11,966 nucleotides of DNA from CAZNKO01 sp964573855 (GTDB taxonomy: Bacteria > Patescibacteriota > Patescibacteriia > UBA9934 > GWF2-40-263): contig CAZNKO010000027.1 in NCBI GenBank assembly GCA_964573855.1, forward strand, positions 1-11,966, given 5' to 3'. The translations under genes and the position numbers were made by a program. The notes beneath the pieces are model-generated. The model had not been told where the DNA came from. It saw nothing but the letters and a program-made list of their open reading frames with translations, and searched no databases. This document shows positions 11,286-11,966 of the stretch, in pieces (the stretch's first letter is position 1; every line of letters starts with the position of its first letter).

Positions 11286-11900
11286 GTGAAACATAGTCTG
11301 TTTGCCCTGCTTTTCATGGTTCTCAACGGGTGCGTTACAACACAGCCCGCCCCCGAGATCCACGTGCAGGTGACTGTCCCTTCCCAGAGCCAAGACTCCA
11401 TGAAGGAAACCTGGGAACGCCTCGGCGAGATCGTCGCGCAGCCGGTGAAACCTGTGGGCGGAGAGAAGGGCCTTGTCGTCGGGCTGTCCGGCCTCAACTG
11501 GCGCGTCTATACCCACCCGACGCAAGAGGAGGGACTTCTCCTCCTCTGCCCACTCAAGCCAGAAGACGAGTGCGATCGGAAGGGTGTCGGTCAGGACGAG
11601 GCCTGCGTCGAGCGCGAACACTGCGAGGCAGTTACGTACGACACGTACGGTCAGGGGGATGATCAGACGCTGCTGCTGTTCCTCTCCACGGAACGGCCAG
11701 ACGCGTTCGGACAGCACTGGATCTACGTTCAACGTCCCCCGGGCCAGCTCTCGCTCATGTGCAGGCGCACGGAGACCTGCTCCAGCCCCGAAACCTGCGA
11801 GGATCAAGAGAGAGTGTGCCGCGAGATCATCAGTCATAGCATGCCCTCCAAGATCCGCCCGATCCACGTCTTTCCGAAGGCTCCGGACAACGAGCTCTAG
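11286..11900 (+). CDS. Secreted cysteine-rich lipoprotein, unknown function
   Basis: The start is GTG 11286 with AAGGAGG (11274-11280) 5 nt upstream. A longer in-frame ATG at 11169 lies before the promoter, so it cannot be used from this transcript. The 204-residue product opens with a short lipoprotein signal, MKHSLFALLFMVLNGC: one Lys, a hydrophobic core and Cys16 as the lipidated residue (the lipobox LNGC has an unusual Asn at -2). A polar linker (17-60) leads to a domain with eight more cysteines: LLCPLKPEDEC, EACVEREHC, then LMCRRTETCSSPETC and VC. Even number and pairing suggest up to four disulfides. Acidic stretches (KPEDECDRKG) alternate with beta-like segments (TLLLFLST, HWIYVQRPPG). 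No family recognised. It is a single-gene unit with strong promoter and terminator, facing outward from the cell. Confidence 0.82.
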   Translation: MKHSLFALLFMVLNGCVTTQPAPEIHVQVTVPSQSQDSMKETWERLGEIVAQPVKPVGGEKGLVVGLSGLNWRVYTHPTQEEGLLLLCPLKPEDECDRKGVGQDEACVEREHCEAVTYDTYGQGDDQTLLLFLSTERPDAFGQHWIYVQRPPGQLSLMCRRTETCSSPETCEDQERVCREIISHSMPSKIRPIHVFPKAPDNEL

Positions 11901-11907
11901 CCTTCCC

Positions 11908-11945
11908 CGCCGTGCGACGTCTTCCGACGCCCACGGCGATTTTTT
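11908..11945 (+). terminator. Rho-independent terminator of the lipoprotein gene
   Basis: CGCCGTG (11908-11914) pairs with CACGGCG (11932-11938), with an inner CGTC-TTCC-GACG, followed by A and six T. It begins 8 nt after the stop codon. Confidence 0.85.
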
Positions 11946-11966
11946 ATCGCCGAGTTCAAGGATTTA

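Noticed and set aside
1..11966. CRISPR array, tRNA/rRNA genes, insertion sequences or phage genes
   Set aside because: I looked for regular repeat-spacer units, cloverleaf or rRNA-like stretches, and transposase or integrase motifs, and saw none. The short repeats present lack CRISPR spacing.

Overview
The window looks like a chromosomal segment of a bacterium with roughly 50-55% GC, most likely a member of the Patescibacteria / Candidate Phyla Radiation (Parcubacteria-like). This is inferred from four things: a GrpE with an N-terminal CxxC before its WKRAxADYxNLKK segment, a short HrcA, genes that appear to start without a leader, and intergenic palindromes of kinds I associate with these genomes. 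No taxonomic marker such as rRNA is present, so the assignment is moderate.

The core is a minus-strand heat-shock operon running from about 8523 down to about 2580: hrcA - grpE - dnaK - a small one-helix membrane protein - dnaJ - tgt. It is driven by a near-consensus sigma-70 promoter whose -10 box lies inside a perfect CIRCE operator (8484-8510), so HrcA should repress its own operon. Genes are tightly packed: ATGA overlaps join hrcA/grpE and dnaJ/tgt, and 2 nt separate dnaK from the small membrane gene. tgt (tRNA-guanine transglycosylase) rides at the end, followed by a 38-nt palindrome that probably terminates the unit. A CYTH-domain phosphohydrolase resembling thiamine triphosphatase follows with its own ribosome binding site.

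The left flank (1-1950) has a small membrane protein (minus), a frameshifted small zinc-ribbon gene (plus, 566-885) with a strong terminator, an intergenic stretch of stacked palindromes, an unrecognised basic protein (minus, 1131-1655) and a 322-nt gene-poor stretch with nested hairpins.

The right flank (8510-11966) has an unrecognised 98-aa gene preceded by an attenuator-like leader, a broken MutT/NUDIX gene, a CPA2 (Kef-type) cation/proton antiporter with a TrkA-N domain (minus), and a secreted cysteine-rich lipoprotein (plus). The antiporter and lipoprotein promoters are divergent and share one -35 region.

The most unusual theme is short dispersed repeats placed inside or against chaperone-operon genes: in the GrpE N-terminus, DnaK C-terminus, DnaJ G/F linker, DnaJ C-terminal domain, the Tgt N-terminus, the grpE-dnaK gap and the hrcA leader. 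I saw no rRNA, tRNA, CRISPR array, insertion sequence, phage gene or obvious defence system.
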